Shown: piece by piece, positions 16,178-24,690 of the stretch | How positions within the stretch are numbered: the first letter of the stretch is position 1 | Layout of the letters: every line of letters starts with the position of its first letter | Assembly (NCBI RefSeq): GCF_000378485.1 | Contig: NZ_KB899967.1 | Location: 248,001-312,000 of the forward strand | Source of the DNA: Flavobacterium rivuli WB 3.3-2 = DSM 21788 | GTDB lineage: Bacteria > Bacteroidota > Bacteroidia > Flavobacteriales > Flavobacteriaceae | Reading direction: 5' to 3' | DNA: 64,000 nucleotides | Position numbers and translations under genes: made by a program | Notes under the pieces: model-generated | What the model was told of the DNA's origin: nothing | What the model saw: the letters and a program-made list of their open reading frames with translations, nothing else | The model's database searches: none

Positions 16178-17014
16178 ATGAGCACTAACAAAACATGGTT
16201 TATCACCGGGGCATCTAAGGGCTTTGGTTTACTATTTGTACAACAATTACTGGCTAAAGGCGATAATGTTGCCGCTACATCGCGCAGCATAGCAGATTTG
16301 GAAACAGCCGCAGGAACCCACCCTAACTTTTTACCGCTTGAGGTAGACCTTACAAACGAGCAAAATGTTGCTACAGCCATTAACGCTACTGTCGATAAAT
16401 TTGGTAAGCTGGATGTAGTAGTAAACAATGCAGGATATGGGTTGCTTGGCACACTTGAAGAACTTAGCGATGCCGAATCGCGCGGTAACTTTGAGGTAAA
16501 TGTTTTTGGGTTACTAAACGTTATACGCCAGGCAATGACCCATTTAAGGACACAGGGCAGCGGGCATATTTTTAACATATCCTCTATAGGCGGGTTTACA
16601 GGAAACTTTCCCGGCTTCGGAATTTACTGCGCTACAAAATTTGCAGTTGCAGGATTATCTGAATCATTGGCCGCAGAGGTTAAAGAATTTGGCATCAACG
16701 TAACCATAGTACTGCCGGGTTACTTCCGTACCAGCTTCCTTGAGGCAGGCTCGCTTGCTGTTCCTAAAAATACTATTGAGGCTTACAAATCTACGAGAGA
16801 GTCTCAGGAGGCACATCAAAAACAAATTAATGGTAACCAGGCAGGCGACCCGGAAAAAGGTGTTGCAGAGATCATTAAGGTAGCCGATGCTCCTAACCCG
16901 CCATTATATTTATTTTTAGGTAGCGATGCTGTAAGTTTGGCTCATACTAAAATTGCAGCCGTTGATACTGAAATTGCCGAGTGGAGAAGCGTTAGTGTAT
17001 CTACAGATTTTTAA
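16178..17014 (+). CDS. SDR-family oxidoreductase, second of a tandem pair
   Basis: A 278-aa classical SDR paralogous to the gene before it: TGASKGFGLLFVQQLL, AATSRSIADL, NNAGYGLLGTLEEL, FNISSIGGFTGNF with the catalytic Ser, YCATKFAVAGLSE with Tyr and Lys, and PGYFRTSFLEAGS. The QAGDPEKG and LYLFLGSDAV landmarks are shared. The cofactor region suggests NADP(H). A hairpin and T run follow, so the AraC-adjacent operon ends here. Two close copies may act on related substrates; this is inference. Confidence 0.92.
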   Translation: MSTNKTWFITGASKGFGLLFVQQLLAKGDNVAATSRSIADLETAAGTHPNFLPLEVDLTNEQNVATAINATVDKFGKLDVVVNNAGYGLLGTLEELSDAESRGNFEVNVFGLLNVIRQAMTHLRTQGSGHIFNISSIGGFTGNFPGFGIYCATKFAVAGLSESLAAEVKEFGINVTIVLPGYFRTSFLEAGSLAVPKNTIEAYKSTRESQEAHQKQINGNQAGDPEKGVAEIIKVADAPNPPLYLFLGSDAVSLAHTKIAAVDTEIAEWRSVSVSTDF

Positions 17015-17351
17015 TTCAACAGAATTTATCTTAAATTTAAAAACATTTATTAGCAGGATTTCTTTCATAAAAAAGAGACCCTGCTTTTTTTGTTAAATTA
17101 GATGGTTTTTGGAATTTTAAGCAGAAAACACCTTTAAAGTAATAGTCAATTATACCATTATATAATTCTTACAGGATAAATTTTGATCATATTAAGTTAA
17201 TATAATATCGTTTATTGTGATAATCATATAATTATGACTTATTTTCCTACTAAATATAACATAAGTGCTAAATTTAGTGATAATTACAAATCACTCATTT
17301 TAAACCAGTTAAGTTTATATATTTGAGAACCAACATATAATAAGTTAAGCT
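17015..17351. other. 337-nt intergenic region before the first T9SS protein
   Basis: Besides the terminator at the left, the region is extremely AT-rich (many TTATAAT and TAATATAA tracts) and ends in a TATATTTG -7 element (17318-17325) 27 nt before the next ATG. No open frame worth noting. Confidence 0.7.
17052..17091 (+). terminator. Terminator after the SDR pair
   Basis: AGCAGG (17052-17057) pairs with CCTGCT (17079-17084), with further A/T pairing inside, followed by eight T. Confidence 0.7.
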
Positions 17352-19202
17352 ATGAAAAAAATTACTTGTTTGGCAACATTCTTAATGTTGTTGCCGTTTG
17401 CCGTTTCGGCTCAGGACTGTGCTGCTGTTGCACCACCGTACACTATCGACTTTGAATCGGTTACAACACCTGCCCTACCCGCCTGTACAACACAGAGCGT
17501 AGGTTTTGGCAGCCAGTGGTCTACCGCCGAGAATCCCGGGAACGGATTTACAACCAAGGTCCTGAAACGTCCTGCAACATTTGAAACTTCTCAGTCTATA
17601 TTTGTAACCCAGGGCGTACAGCTTACTGCAGGAACCTACTATAAAGTACAATATACTTACGGTAACGACAGCACCACAACTACAGAGAGCCTTATAACAA
17701 CCCTGAGCACCAGTGCAGATGGGTCTGTAACGACCGGTACTATTGGCACGCATGCAGCTATTACAGGTGGTACGCCAACAACCTTTAGAGCAGATCCTCT
17801 TATAGTTACAACGTCCGGCGTTTATTACCTGGCATTTAATGCTAACAGCGCACCAGAGCAGGGCAACCTTTATTTAGATAATATAGAAATTACAGAATGG
17901 AGCTGCCAATTACCTACAAATGTTACTGTTAGCGGCTTAACTACAACTGCTGCCACTTTTTCATGGACGCCACCCGCAGATAACACCAGCTACCAATATT
18001 TTTACTGGTACAGCGAATCGAGCGAAATTCCGGCAGGCGGGCCTCCGGCACCTGCGGGAGTTACAAGTGTTAGCGTTACAGATCTTGAACCCGGCACAAC
18101 ATATTACCTGTTTATAAAAAACCAGTGTGGCCCAACGATGAGCGACTGGACAGAGCCACTTGCTTTTACAACCCCTACCTGTGCAGCCACAACAGCACCA
18201 TATACGCTCGATTTTGATTCGGCCGTAATACCTGCTTTGCCGGAGTGTACGTCTGTAGGTACTTTTGATACCGGAAATAACTGGCGTACGGCGGCAAGCC
18301 CGGGATCTGGTTTTGACAGTAATGTTTTATGGTATCCTGACAGCGACGAACCGGCAGACTCATGGTTCTTTACACAAGGTATAGAATTAGTAGCGGGTAC
18401 AGCCTACAGGTTTTCTTATAAATATGGAAACGACAGCACAACCACTACCGAAAGGTTAAGGACCGTAATGCTAACCAGCCCTAATGCAGATGCTGTTGAG
18501 GATAATTACCTAACAGACCACCCTGAAATTACAGGCGGTGTACCCGTTGAGTTTAGCTTTGGCAGCCCCATAACCATAAGCGCAACCGGTGTATATTATT
18601 TTGGTTTCAATGCATACAGCCGGTCTGAAGAAGGAAGCCTTTATGTAGATAACATTGTAGTTGAAGAATGGATTTGCGGCACACCTCAAAACCTGACAGC
18701 TGATAATGTTACAGATAGCACTGCAACTCTTAACTGGGAAGCACAAAGCGAACCTACAACAATAGGCTACTTTTACGGTTACAGCACTACTAACACCCCA
18801 CCTGAAGATATACAACCGGCAACAGGCACCGGCCTTACTGCAAGCCTTAGCAACCTTGCCCCTTTCACTACTTACTATGCTTATGTAAGAACATTATGCG
18901 GCCCTGTATGGAGTGACTGGGTTGTTACTGAATTTACTACAGATGCGCTTAACGGCACAACCAAAACAAGTTTTAACAACTTTAAAGCATACCCTAACCC
19001 TGTTACTAATATCCTTACTATAGATAATGCCACAGCTATAGATAAAATAGAATTATACAACCTTACCGGTCAATTAGTTATTAAGCAAAACTTAGGCTCT
19101 ACAAGTGCTAATGTTAGCCTTGAAAATTTATCATCTGGTGTATATTTACTTACTGCTTATGCAGGGGAATCATCTAAAAAAGTGAGGATAGTAAAACAAT
19201 AG
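17352..19202 (+). CDS. T9SS-secreted adhesin-like protein with two lectin-like and two FN3 modules
   Basis: A 616-aa secreted surface protein. Signal peptide to about residue 20 (FAVSAQD). Then a repeated two-unit architecture: a beta-sandwich module (about 25-185; PYTIDFESVTTPALPACT at the start and GNLYLDNIEITEW at the end, the cleaved-adhesin/choice-of-anchor style), an FN3 domain (about 188-277), a second copy (about 280-445; PYTLDFDSAVIPALPECT, GSLYVDNIVVEEW), and a second FN3 domain. It closes with a type A T9SS sorting domain (about 545-616; YPNPVTNILTI, KIELYNLTGQ, LSSGVYLL). The last part directs export and cell-surface attachment. It heads a surface cluster with a very similar relative at 22834. 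Ligand unknown. Confidence 0.92.
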   Translation: MKKITCLATFLMLLPFAVSAQDCAAVAPPYTIDFESVTTPALPACTTQSVGFGSQWSTAENPGNGFTTKVLKRPATFETSQSIFVTQGVQLTAGTYYKVQYTYGNDSTTTTESLITTLSTSADGSVTTGTIGTHAAITGGTPTTFRADPLIVTTSGVYYLAFNANSAPEQGNLYLDNIEITEWSCQLPTNVTVSGLTTTAATFSWTPPADNTSYQYFYWYSESSEIPAGGPPAPAGVTSVSVTDLEPGTTYYLFIKNQCGPTMSDWTEPLAFTTPTCAATTAPYTLDFDSAVIPALPECTSVGTFDTGNNWRTAASPGSGFDSNVLWYPDSDEPADSWFFTQGIELVAGTAYRFSYKYGNDSTTTTERLRTVMLTSPNADAVEDNYLTDHPEITGGVPVEFSFGSPITISATGVYYFGFNAYSRSEEGSLYVDNIVVEEWICGTPQNLTADNVTDSTATLNWEAQSEPTTIGYFYGYSTTNTPPEDIQPATGTGLTASLSNLAPFTTYYAYVRTLCGPVWSDWVVTEFTTDALNGTTKTSFNNFKAYPNPVTNILTIDNATAIDKIELYNLTGQLVIKQNLGSTSANVSLENLSSGVYLLTAYAGESSKKVRIVKQ

Positions 19203-19227
19203 TTACACACTTGTTTAAATAATATAC

Positions 19228-19254
19228 AAAGCCTCTGCGGTACGCAGGGGCTTT
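19228..19254 (+). terminator. Hairpin after the first T9SS protein
   Basis: A 12-bp stem with one G-T pair (19228-19239 with 19243-19254) and a 3-nt loop. The T run is weak, so it may be an mRNA stabiliser as much as a terminator. Confidence 0.6.
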
Positions 19255-19319
19255 GCTGCTTTACAGACGTAATGTTTAGATAAAATGAGTACAACGTTAT
19301 TATTACAATTCCTGTTAAA

Positions 19320-19367
19320 ATACCTACTGATGGGTATTTTTTATTTACAAACAAAGTCATTACTTTG
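19320..19367 (+). promoter_or_regulatory. Promoter with an 18-bp palindromic operator (copy 1)
   Basis: ATACCTACTGATGGGTAT (19320-19337), a 7-bp inverted repeat with one mismatch, is followed by TTTTTATTT and, 47 nt from its start, by TACTTTG (19361-19367), a -7-like element. The same block with identical spacing recurs at 20144. Binding by a dimeric repressor or activator is inferred. Confidence 0.55.
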
Positions 19368-19397
19368 CGCCTACAAAAACCAATTAACAAAAAAAAA

Positions 19398-20015
19398 ATG
19401 AAAAAAATTATTTTATCGGCTGCTCTACTAATGGCAGTAGGATTTTCGGCAAAAGCGCAGGAAGACGTTAAATTAGGCATAAAAGCAGGTGTAAACTTTG
19501 CAAACTTTGGCGGAGACGTAGAAGATGCAGACTCAAGGACCGGCTTTCATGCAGGTGTTGTAGCTGAATTTAAACTTTCTGAAAATTTCTCGATCCAACC
19601 AGAATTATTGTATTCTCAAATGGGTTCAAAATTTGAAGCAAGCGGAAGTTTTGCCGGAGTTGCTTACAGTTTAGAGCAAACTTCAAAATTTGATTATTTA
19701 TCATTGCCAATACTTGCAAAGTACTACATTATAGAAGGCTTAAGCATTGAGGCAGGCCCACAGGTTGGCTATTTATTAAGTGCTAAAAATGAAGTTAAAG
19801 GATCTGGCTCAGACGAACTATTAACATCAGGCGATGTTAAAGACGGATCAAAATCGGTAGATTTTGGTTTAGCCGGTGGCCTTGCTTATGACCTGCCAAT
19901 GGGTGTATTCTTCCAGGCAAGATATTATGCAGGCATTTCGAACGTTAATGATGGCGATGGCGATCTTGATGTAAAAAACTCAGCACTGCAACTGTCTGTA
20001 GGCTATAAATTCTAA
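19398..20015 (+). CDS. Small outer-membrane beta-barrel protein (porin family)
   Basis: A 205-aa outer-membrane protein starting at the ATG at 19398 (the frame is open 11 codons further, but MKKIILSAALLMAVGFSAKAQ is a clean signal peptide). The mature part is a predicted 8-stranded barrel with alternating strands (KLGIKAGVNFANFGG, FHAGVVAEFKLSENFSIQPELLYSQMGS, SLPILAKYYIIEGLSIEAGPQVGYLL, FGLAGGLAYDLPMGVFFQARYYAG) and the terminal ALQLSVGYKF with aromatic last residue, the BamA signal. It matches PorT/outer-membrane beta-barrel domain families. A paralog at 21464 shares most strands. The operator-bearing promoter upstream suggests regulated expression. Function unknown. Confidence 0.92.
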   Translation: MKKIILSAALLMAVGFSAKAQEDVKLGIKAGVNFANFGGDVEDADSRTGFHAGVVAEFKLSENFSIQPELLYSQMGSKFEASGSFAGVAYSLEQTSKFDYLSLPILAKYYIIEGLSIEAGPQVGYLLSAKNEVKGSGSDELLTSGDVKDGSKSVDFGLAGGLAYDLPMGVFFQARYYAGISNVNDGDGDLDVKNSALQLSVGYKF

Positions 20016-20035
20016 TCCGGAATTAAACTTAGGTT

Positions 20036-20065
20036 AAAAGGCCCGGCTTAATTGCTGAGCCTTTT
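20036..20065 (+). terminator. Terminator after the first small OMP
   Basis: AAAAGGC pairs with GCCTTTT (20036-20042 with 20059-20065), with additional inner pairing, 20 nt after the stop codon. Confidence 0.7.
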
Positions 20066-20143
20066 GACATTTTAAGATATACAACAAAATAAACATCAGA
20101 CATTTACCATAATTACAACAATTTTGTTCAAAATAATATAAAA

Positions 20144-20191
20144 ATACCTACTAATAGGTATTTTTTATTTGATAAAAAAAGCATTACTTTG
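20144..20191 (+). promoter_or_regulatory. Orphan copy of the palindromic-operator promoter (copy 2)
   Basis: ATACCTACTAATAGGTAT (20144-20161) has perfect 7-bp arms. It is followed by TTTTTTATTT and by a -7-like TACTTTG ending at 20191, the same 47-nt spacing as copy 1. No protein-coding frame follows; a terminator comes about 70 nt later. Confidence 0.6.
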
Positions 20192-20195
20192 TTAC

Positions 20196-20289
20196 ACCAA
20201 CAATTTTAAAGAACAAGTTATAAGTAGAAAAAATTCTGATTTAGTATTTTAATTTGAGTTAAAAGCCTTCCCTAACCGGAAGGCTTTTT
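20196..20289 (+). ncRNA. Possible short RNA, or promoter-terminator remnant of a lost OMP gene
   Basis: From the expected transcription start to the terminator at 20261-20289 (11-bp perfect stem AAAAGCCTTCC / GGAAGGCTTTT, 6-nt loop, T run) is about 95 nt with no plausible ORF. Either a small RNA is made under the same control as the neighbouring OMP, or the gene between a duplicated promoter and terminator has been deleted. The terminator resembles the one after the second OMP. Confidence 0.4.
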
Positions 20290-20309
20290 GAATTTACAGA
20301 ATGTTTTAT

Positions 20310-21311
20310 TTATTTAGCAATACTTAATAATTTTACACGGCATACATAGTGCTGGGCAGTAATGTATAAATACCCGTTATCACCAAAAGCGCAATTACTT
20401 GTTGGCACACCTGTCTCTATTTTTCCAAGCAGCTTTCCTGAAGCAGATATAACCACAATACCATTAGCAGCCCCGGCATATATGTTTCCGTTAACATCTG
20501 CCTTCATACCATCGGCTGCGGCATTGCCAAGTTTATCTTTTACGGTATTAAAATCAAAAAATATTTTACCCTTACCTACAGTACCATCTTTATTTACCGG
20601 GTAAGCCGTAATATATGGTACAGACCCGTCGCTTTGGCTCACGTACAACAGCTTTTCATCGGGCGAAAGTGCAATGCCGTTAGGACGTTTCAGGTCGGCT
20701 ACAATTTGCTTTACAGAGCCATCCGGTAAAACGCTGTACACCCCATTTTGAGTAATCTCGCGGTTAGCGGTATCGTTTTCACGATTGGGCAACCCGTACG
20801 GTGGGTCGGTAAAAAAGTAAATGCCGTTGCTGTGCTGGCAAATATCGTTAGGCGAGTTAAAACGCTTTCCCTGCCACTTATCTGCAATTGCTATTTTCCC
20901 GCCCAGTTTAAAGTTCATTTTAGTAATGCGGCGGTCGCCATGCTCGCAGGCCACAAGTTCGCCGGCAAGGTTTACCATAAGCCCGTTAGAGCCGGGCTCG
21001 TCGCTGTACTGCCCTAACCCCGTGTAGCCGGAGGGTTTTAAAAATTCGGTAAGGCCTGTTTTATCATCCCATTTAAAAATGGTATTGCGTGGGGCATCGC
21101 TAAACAGAAGGTAACCGCCATCTTTAACCCACACCGGCCCCTCGGCCCATATAATATTACTGGCAATAGCCTCTACTTTAGCATCGGCAGGAACAATGCT
21201 GCTAAAAGAATTATCGTAGCTTATTATTTTACCCATTGCAGGATATACTTTTTGCGCTTTGGCACTAAATGCGCCAAACAAAATAAGCGCAGGAAAGAGG
21301 ATTTTTTTCAT
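20310..21311 (-). CDS. SMP-30/gluconolactonase-family secreted beta-propeller
   Basis: A 333-aa secreted six-bladed beta-propeller. Signal peptide MKKILFPALILFGAFSAKAQ, so it is periplasmic or exported. Family landmarks: AEGPVWVKDGGYLLFSDAPRNTIFKWD with the metal-ligand Glu, EPGSNGLMV, the SPNDICQHSNGIYFFTDPPYGLP segment with the conserved Asn-Asp, RPNGIALSPDEKLLYVSQS and ADGMKADVNGNIYAGAANGIVVIS with the catalytic Asp. Many such proteins are Ca- or Zn-dependent lactonases (gluconolactonase-like); the substrate here is unknown. It is read opposite to the OMP genes on either side and is thus its own transcription unit. Confidence 0.92.
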   Translation of the reverse strand: MKKILFPALILFGAFSAKAQKVYPAMGKIISYDNSFSSIVPADAKVEAIASNIIWAEGPVWVKDGGYLLFSDAPRNTIFKWDDKTGLTEFLKPSGYTGLGQYSDEPGSNGLMVNLAGELVACEHGDRRITKMNFKLGGKIAIADKWQGKRFNSPNDICQHSNGIYFFTDPPYGLPNRENDTANREITQNGVYSVLPDGSVKQIVADLKRPNGIALSPDEKLLYVSQSDGSVPYITAYPVNKDGTVGKGKIFFDFNTVKDKLGNAAADGMKADVNGNIYAGAANGIVVISASGKLLGKIETGVPTSNCAFGDNGYLYITAQHYVCRVKLLSIAK

Positions 21312-21423
21312 TAGAGACAGATGTTATTTTGGACTCGCAATTTAAAATTTTTAAAGGCAGAAGCCCCTTAAATAAGCCCTAAAATAAATAATGTTATGAT
21401 TGTAAATCATATTTTAAAAATTC

Positions 21424-21431
21424 TACATTTG
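21424..21431 (+). promoter_or_regulatory. -7 element of the second small OMP
   Basis: TACATTTG matches TAnnTTTG, 32 nt before the ATG at 21464. The palindromic operator seen near the first OMP is absent here. Confidence 0.5.
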
Positions 21432-21463
21432 CCGCATCAATAAAAAATCATCAATTACAAAGA

Positions 21464-22075
21464 ATGAAAAAAATTATTTTATCGGCAGCGATGCTGCTTG
21501 CAATTGGCTTTACAACTAAAGCACAAGACACTAAGTTTGGTATTAAAGCCGGTTTAAACGTAGCTACCTTAACAGGAGATACAGGTAACGACGTTAAATC
21601 AAGAACAGGTTTTCATGCGGGTGTGGTCGCAGAATTTAAAGTAACACAAAACTTTTCTATCCAACCGGAATTATTGTATTCTGAACAAGGAGCTAAAGAA
21701 AAAGGATATACCTATACAGATGGTTATTACCTTGACTATACTGCGACTACAAAACTTGATTATATTAACTTGCCTGTTTTAGCCAAATATTATATAATAG
21801 AAGGTTTTAATATAGAGGCAGGACCACAGATTGGCTTTCTTGTGAACTCTAAAGTTGAGGGAGAATTTAATGGCCCGGTTAGTGGGACTATAGAATCTGA
21901 TATAAAATCTCAGGTAAAATCGGTAGATTTTGGCCTGGTGGGTGGCCTTGCATACAATTTTCCTAAAGGTATATTTTTTCAGGCACGTTACAACGCAGGG
22001 TTATCTAAAGTTAACCAGGGATACGGCAAAGCAAAAAATGGTGTAATCCAGTTTTCCGTAGGATATAAATTTTAA
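21464..22075 (+). CDS. Small outer-membrane beta-barrel protein, paralog
   Basis: A 203-aa barrel with signal peptide MKKIILSAAMLLAIGFTTKAQ, clearly paralogous to the OMP at 19398: the shared strands TRTGFHAGVVAEF, FSIQPELLYSE, LPVLAKYYIIEGFNIEAGPQIGFL, SVDFGLVGGLAYNFPKGIFFQARYNAG and the final VIQFSVGYKF. The loops differ (EFNGPVSGTIESDIKSQ here), as expected where surface exposure drives change. It has a different promoter from its paralog, so the two are likely expressed under different conditions. Confidence 0.92.
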   Translation: MKKIILSAAMLLAIGFTTKAQDTKFGIKAGLNVATLTGDTGNDVKSRTGFHAGVVAEFKVTQNFSIQPELLYSEQGAKEKGYTYTDGYYLDYTATTKLDYINLPVLAKYYIIEGFNIEAGPQIGFLVNSKVEGEFNGPVSGTIESDIKSQVKSVDFGLVGGLAYNFPKGIFFQARYNAGLSKVNQGYGKAKNGVIQFSVGYKF

Positions 22076-22093
22076 TATGCCGCGCATTTAGTA

Positions 22094-22126
22094 AACAGGC
22101 CTTTCCTTAACCGGAGAGGCTTGTTT
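22094..22126 (+). terminator. Terminator after the second small OMP
   Basis: GCCTTTCC pairs with GGAGAGGC (one G-T pair, 22099-22106 with 22113-22120), extended by AAACA / TGTTT pairing. Its loop and core resemble the orphan terminator at 20261. Confidence 0.65.
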
Positions 22127-22214
22127 GTTTACAAACTTTGCTAAATTATTGCCTGAAAATAAGAACAAGTATTAATATTTCTGAGTTTATTTGCAGCAGT
22201 TTTAATTACCGTAA

Positions 22215-22754
22215 ATGAAAGTTATTACTTTACTGCTCCTGCTGCCATTACAAATAATCCTTGCGCAGGAGGTTATACCTGTGCCCCTGCCTTATGTGGA
22301 AGATTTTGAATCGGAAATTGTAAACCAGATACCAAAATACACCTACAGGGAAACCATTACCGGAAATAGTTGGCTTGTAGCACCATGCCTAACCGGTACC
22401 TACAACGGCAAAGTACTTAAATATACCCCGGCTTATGAAAGAGCCAACGCATGGTTTTTTAGTAAACCCGTTTATCTTACTGCAGGCCATCAATACACTA
22501 TAGAATATTTTTATGGCAACAACAGCCCCATGACTGCAGAAAAATTCAGGGTTACTTTAGGCATGAAGCCTAATGCAGCATCGGCTACCATTTTAGTAGA
22601 GGAACACAATAACGTAAAGGGTGCTAATCTTAATCGTGAAATATGCTCTGGCGTTACTGTCCCTGCAACCGGCATTTACTATATAGGCATTAACGCACGT
22701 AGTGCTTCTTATCAGGGAGAATTATATATTGATGATTTGATGGTAAGGGAGTGA
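22215..22754 (+). CDS. Single-module secreted adhesin-like protein without a sorting tail
   Basis: A 179-aa protein with signal peptide (MKVITLLLLLPLQIILAQE) and one beta-sandwich module of the same type found twice in the large neighbours: LPYVEDFESEIVNQIP at the start, WFFSKPVYLTAGHQYTIEYFYGNNS in the middle, TGIYYIGINARSASYQGELYIDDLMVRE at the end. Unlike them it has no FN3 unit and no T9SS C-terminal domain, so by Sec alone it would stay periplasmic. It could be a truncated copy or a soluble partner of the large adhesins. The stop is followed by 79 nt without open continuation in the same frame. Confidence 0.85.
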   Translation: MKVITLLLLLPLQIILAQEVIPVPLPYVEDFESEIVNQIPKYTYRETITGNSWLVAPCLTGTYNGKVLKYTPAYERANAWFFSKPVYLTAGHQYTIEYFYGNNSPMTAEKFRVTLGMKPNAASATILVEEHNNVKGANLNREICSGVTVPATGIYYIGINARSASYQGELYIDDLMVRE

Positions 22755-22833
22755 TTTCTAAAACGATTTAATAACTATTGGAAGCAAGTATTTATAATAA
22801 TTTTAACTTTATTTGCACAAACAAATACCACCA

Positions 22834-24690
22834 ATGAAAAAAATTACCTTTTTATTATTACTTTCCTTAGCCACTCAGTTAATTGAAGCCCAGGAATGCA
22901 GCCCTGTTACTTTACCATACACAGAAAATTTTGACAATGTGGTTTTTCCTGCCTTGCCCGAATGTACATCGATACAAACCATATCAGGAACAGACTGGGT
23001 TACCGGACACGGATTTCATAACCCGACAGATTTTATGTTACAATATATTGGCAATGATGAAGATGCCGATTCCTGGTTTTTTACCAGACCCATTACATTA
23101 ATTGCAGGACAGTATTATAAGTTAAAATATACCTACTGGACACATAGCAATGAAACGTCTCAAAATTTTAAGGTTACTCTTGGCACAGCTCCTAATGCAG
23201 AAGGCGTAATGACAATTATAACCCAACATACTGATGTAAGCGGAACTTTGAGCACCACCACTATGGCTCCTGCTATAAGCGTTGCCGAAACCGGAACGTA
23301 TTACATCGGCATTAATGCACTGAGTGAAGCGAACCAAGGGGATTTAATTATAGATAATATCGAAATTAACAGTTGGGGAAGTTGCGAGAGGCCATTACAG
23401 TCCAGGGTAAGTAATGTATCTGACACAGGTGCCCTTGTAAGCTGGATGAATTCGCAAACTATGGAAACTGTTAGTGGCTATACGTATGCTTACAGTACTA
23501 CAAATTCAACACCTTTAAATGGTACTTTTACAGCAAATAATAATATTCAGCTTACCAATCTTGAACCTAATACTACTTACTACTTTTTTGTGCGCACTAA
23601 TTGCGGCCCGGTAGATAGTGACTGGAATTCTTTCCTTACGTTTACAACGGCGCCATGCCCGGCTGTAAATTTACCCTATACTATAGATTTTGAGTCATCA
23701 ACAGCACCGGCATTTGATGAATGCCTTACGCCTGTAGGTAACGAAACGTACATGCCTTATGTAGAGAATAATCCCGGCTATGGTTTTACAAGTAACACGC
23801 TTACAATTCCTTCATCGGTTAACGTAAATGGCAGCTTACAGCTCATTAGCCGAGGCGTATATCTTGAACAGGGAAAATATTATAGGGTAAGCTATAAGTA
23901 TGGCCTTAACACTGCAAATACATCTGCAACCTTAAGAGCATGGATGAAAGACAATTACAACATTTCAAATCTTAACTCTACAACATTTAATATTGGGTGG
24001 CATCAGCAAGTAGAAGATAACAGCCCTCATTTATACTCTCTTAATACATTAACTCCTTTACGATCTGGTATACAATATTTTTCTTTCGAGGCGTATAGCA
24101 TTTCCAGTGAGGAAAAAGTTTATGTAGATAACTTTTTAGTAGAAGAGCTATTATGCGAAAAGCCTGAACTACCTACTCTTTCTCCCGTTAATACAAGCAC
24201 GGTATTTATTAGCTGGGCCATACCCAACTTAGTTACTGAAGGCGTTGCTTACAGATATCAATATAACAACAGTACAAGCGATACACCACCATCTGAAGGT
24301 ACAAATACAAGTAATACTACTGTGAGGCTAAATAACCTGACACCTGATACTACCTATTATTTATTTGTAAGGACAAGTGTAGACCAGACTGTTTTTAGCG
24401 ACTGGATTACTATACCTTATACAACTACGGGGATTATATTAGAGAACAATGCGGCTGTAAAAAGTAACGTGATTACATTTCCTAATCCGGTAAAAGACAT
24501 TCTAACTATTAATGGCACAGATACAATTGATAAAGTTGAACTTTACAACATAACAGGACAATTAATTTACAGCAACAAAATAAACGCTAAAGATGCTGTT
24601 GTACATATGGAAAAATTTGCAGCAGGGGTGTATACACTTAGTGTATATAGCAATGGTGCAATAAAAAAACAGACCATTATTAAGCAGTAA
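22834..24690 (+). CDS. T9SS-secreted adhesin-like protein, relative of the 17352 gene
   Basis: A 618-aa secreted protein from the ATG at 22834 (a start 21 nt upstream only adds residues before the clean signal peptide MKKITFLLLLSLATQLIEAQ). Order of parts: module 1 (about 25-190; PYTENFDNVVFPALPECT to GDLIIDNIEIN), FN3 (about 193-280), module 2 (about 283-445; PYTIDFESSTAPAFDECL to EKVYVDNFLVEEL), FN3 (about 448-535) and a type A T9SS domain (FPNPVKDILTI, KVELYNITGQ, FAAGVYTL). The domain plan is identical to that of the 616-aa protein at 17352 although the sequence has diverged widely, which fits diversification of a surface-exposed pair. Confidence 0.92.
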   Translation: MKKITFLLLLSLATQLIEAQECSPVTLPYTENFDNVVFPALPECTSIQTISGTDWVTGHGFHNPTDFMLQYIGNDEDADSWFFTRPITLIAGQYYKLKYTYWTHSNETSQNFKVTLGTAPNAEGVMTIITQHTDVSGTLSTTTMAPAISVAETGTYYIGINALSEANQGDLIIDNIEINSWGSCERPLQSRVSNVSDTGALVSWMNSQTMETVSGYTYAYSTTNSTPLNGTFTANNNIQLTNLEPNTTYYFFVRTNCGPVDSDWNSFLTFTTAPCPAVNLPYTIDFESSTAPAFDECLTPVGNETYMPYVENNPGYGFTSNTLTIPSSVNVNGSLQLISRGVYLEQGKYYRVSYKYGLNTANTSATLRAWMKDNYNISNLNSTTFNIGWHQQVEDNSPHLYSLNTLTPLRSGIQYFSFEAYSISSEEKVYVDNFLVEELLCEKPELPTLSPVNTSTVFISWAIPNLVTEGVAYRYQYNNSTSDTPPSEGTNTSNTTVRLNNLTPDTTYYLFVRTSVDQTVFSDWITIPYTTTGIILENNAAVKSNVITFPNPVKDILTINGTDTIDKVELYNITGQLIYSNKINAKDAVVHMEKFAAGVYTLSVYSNGAIKKQTIIKQ

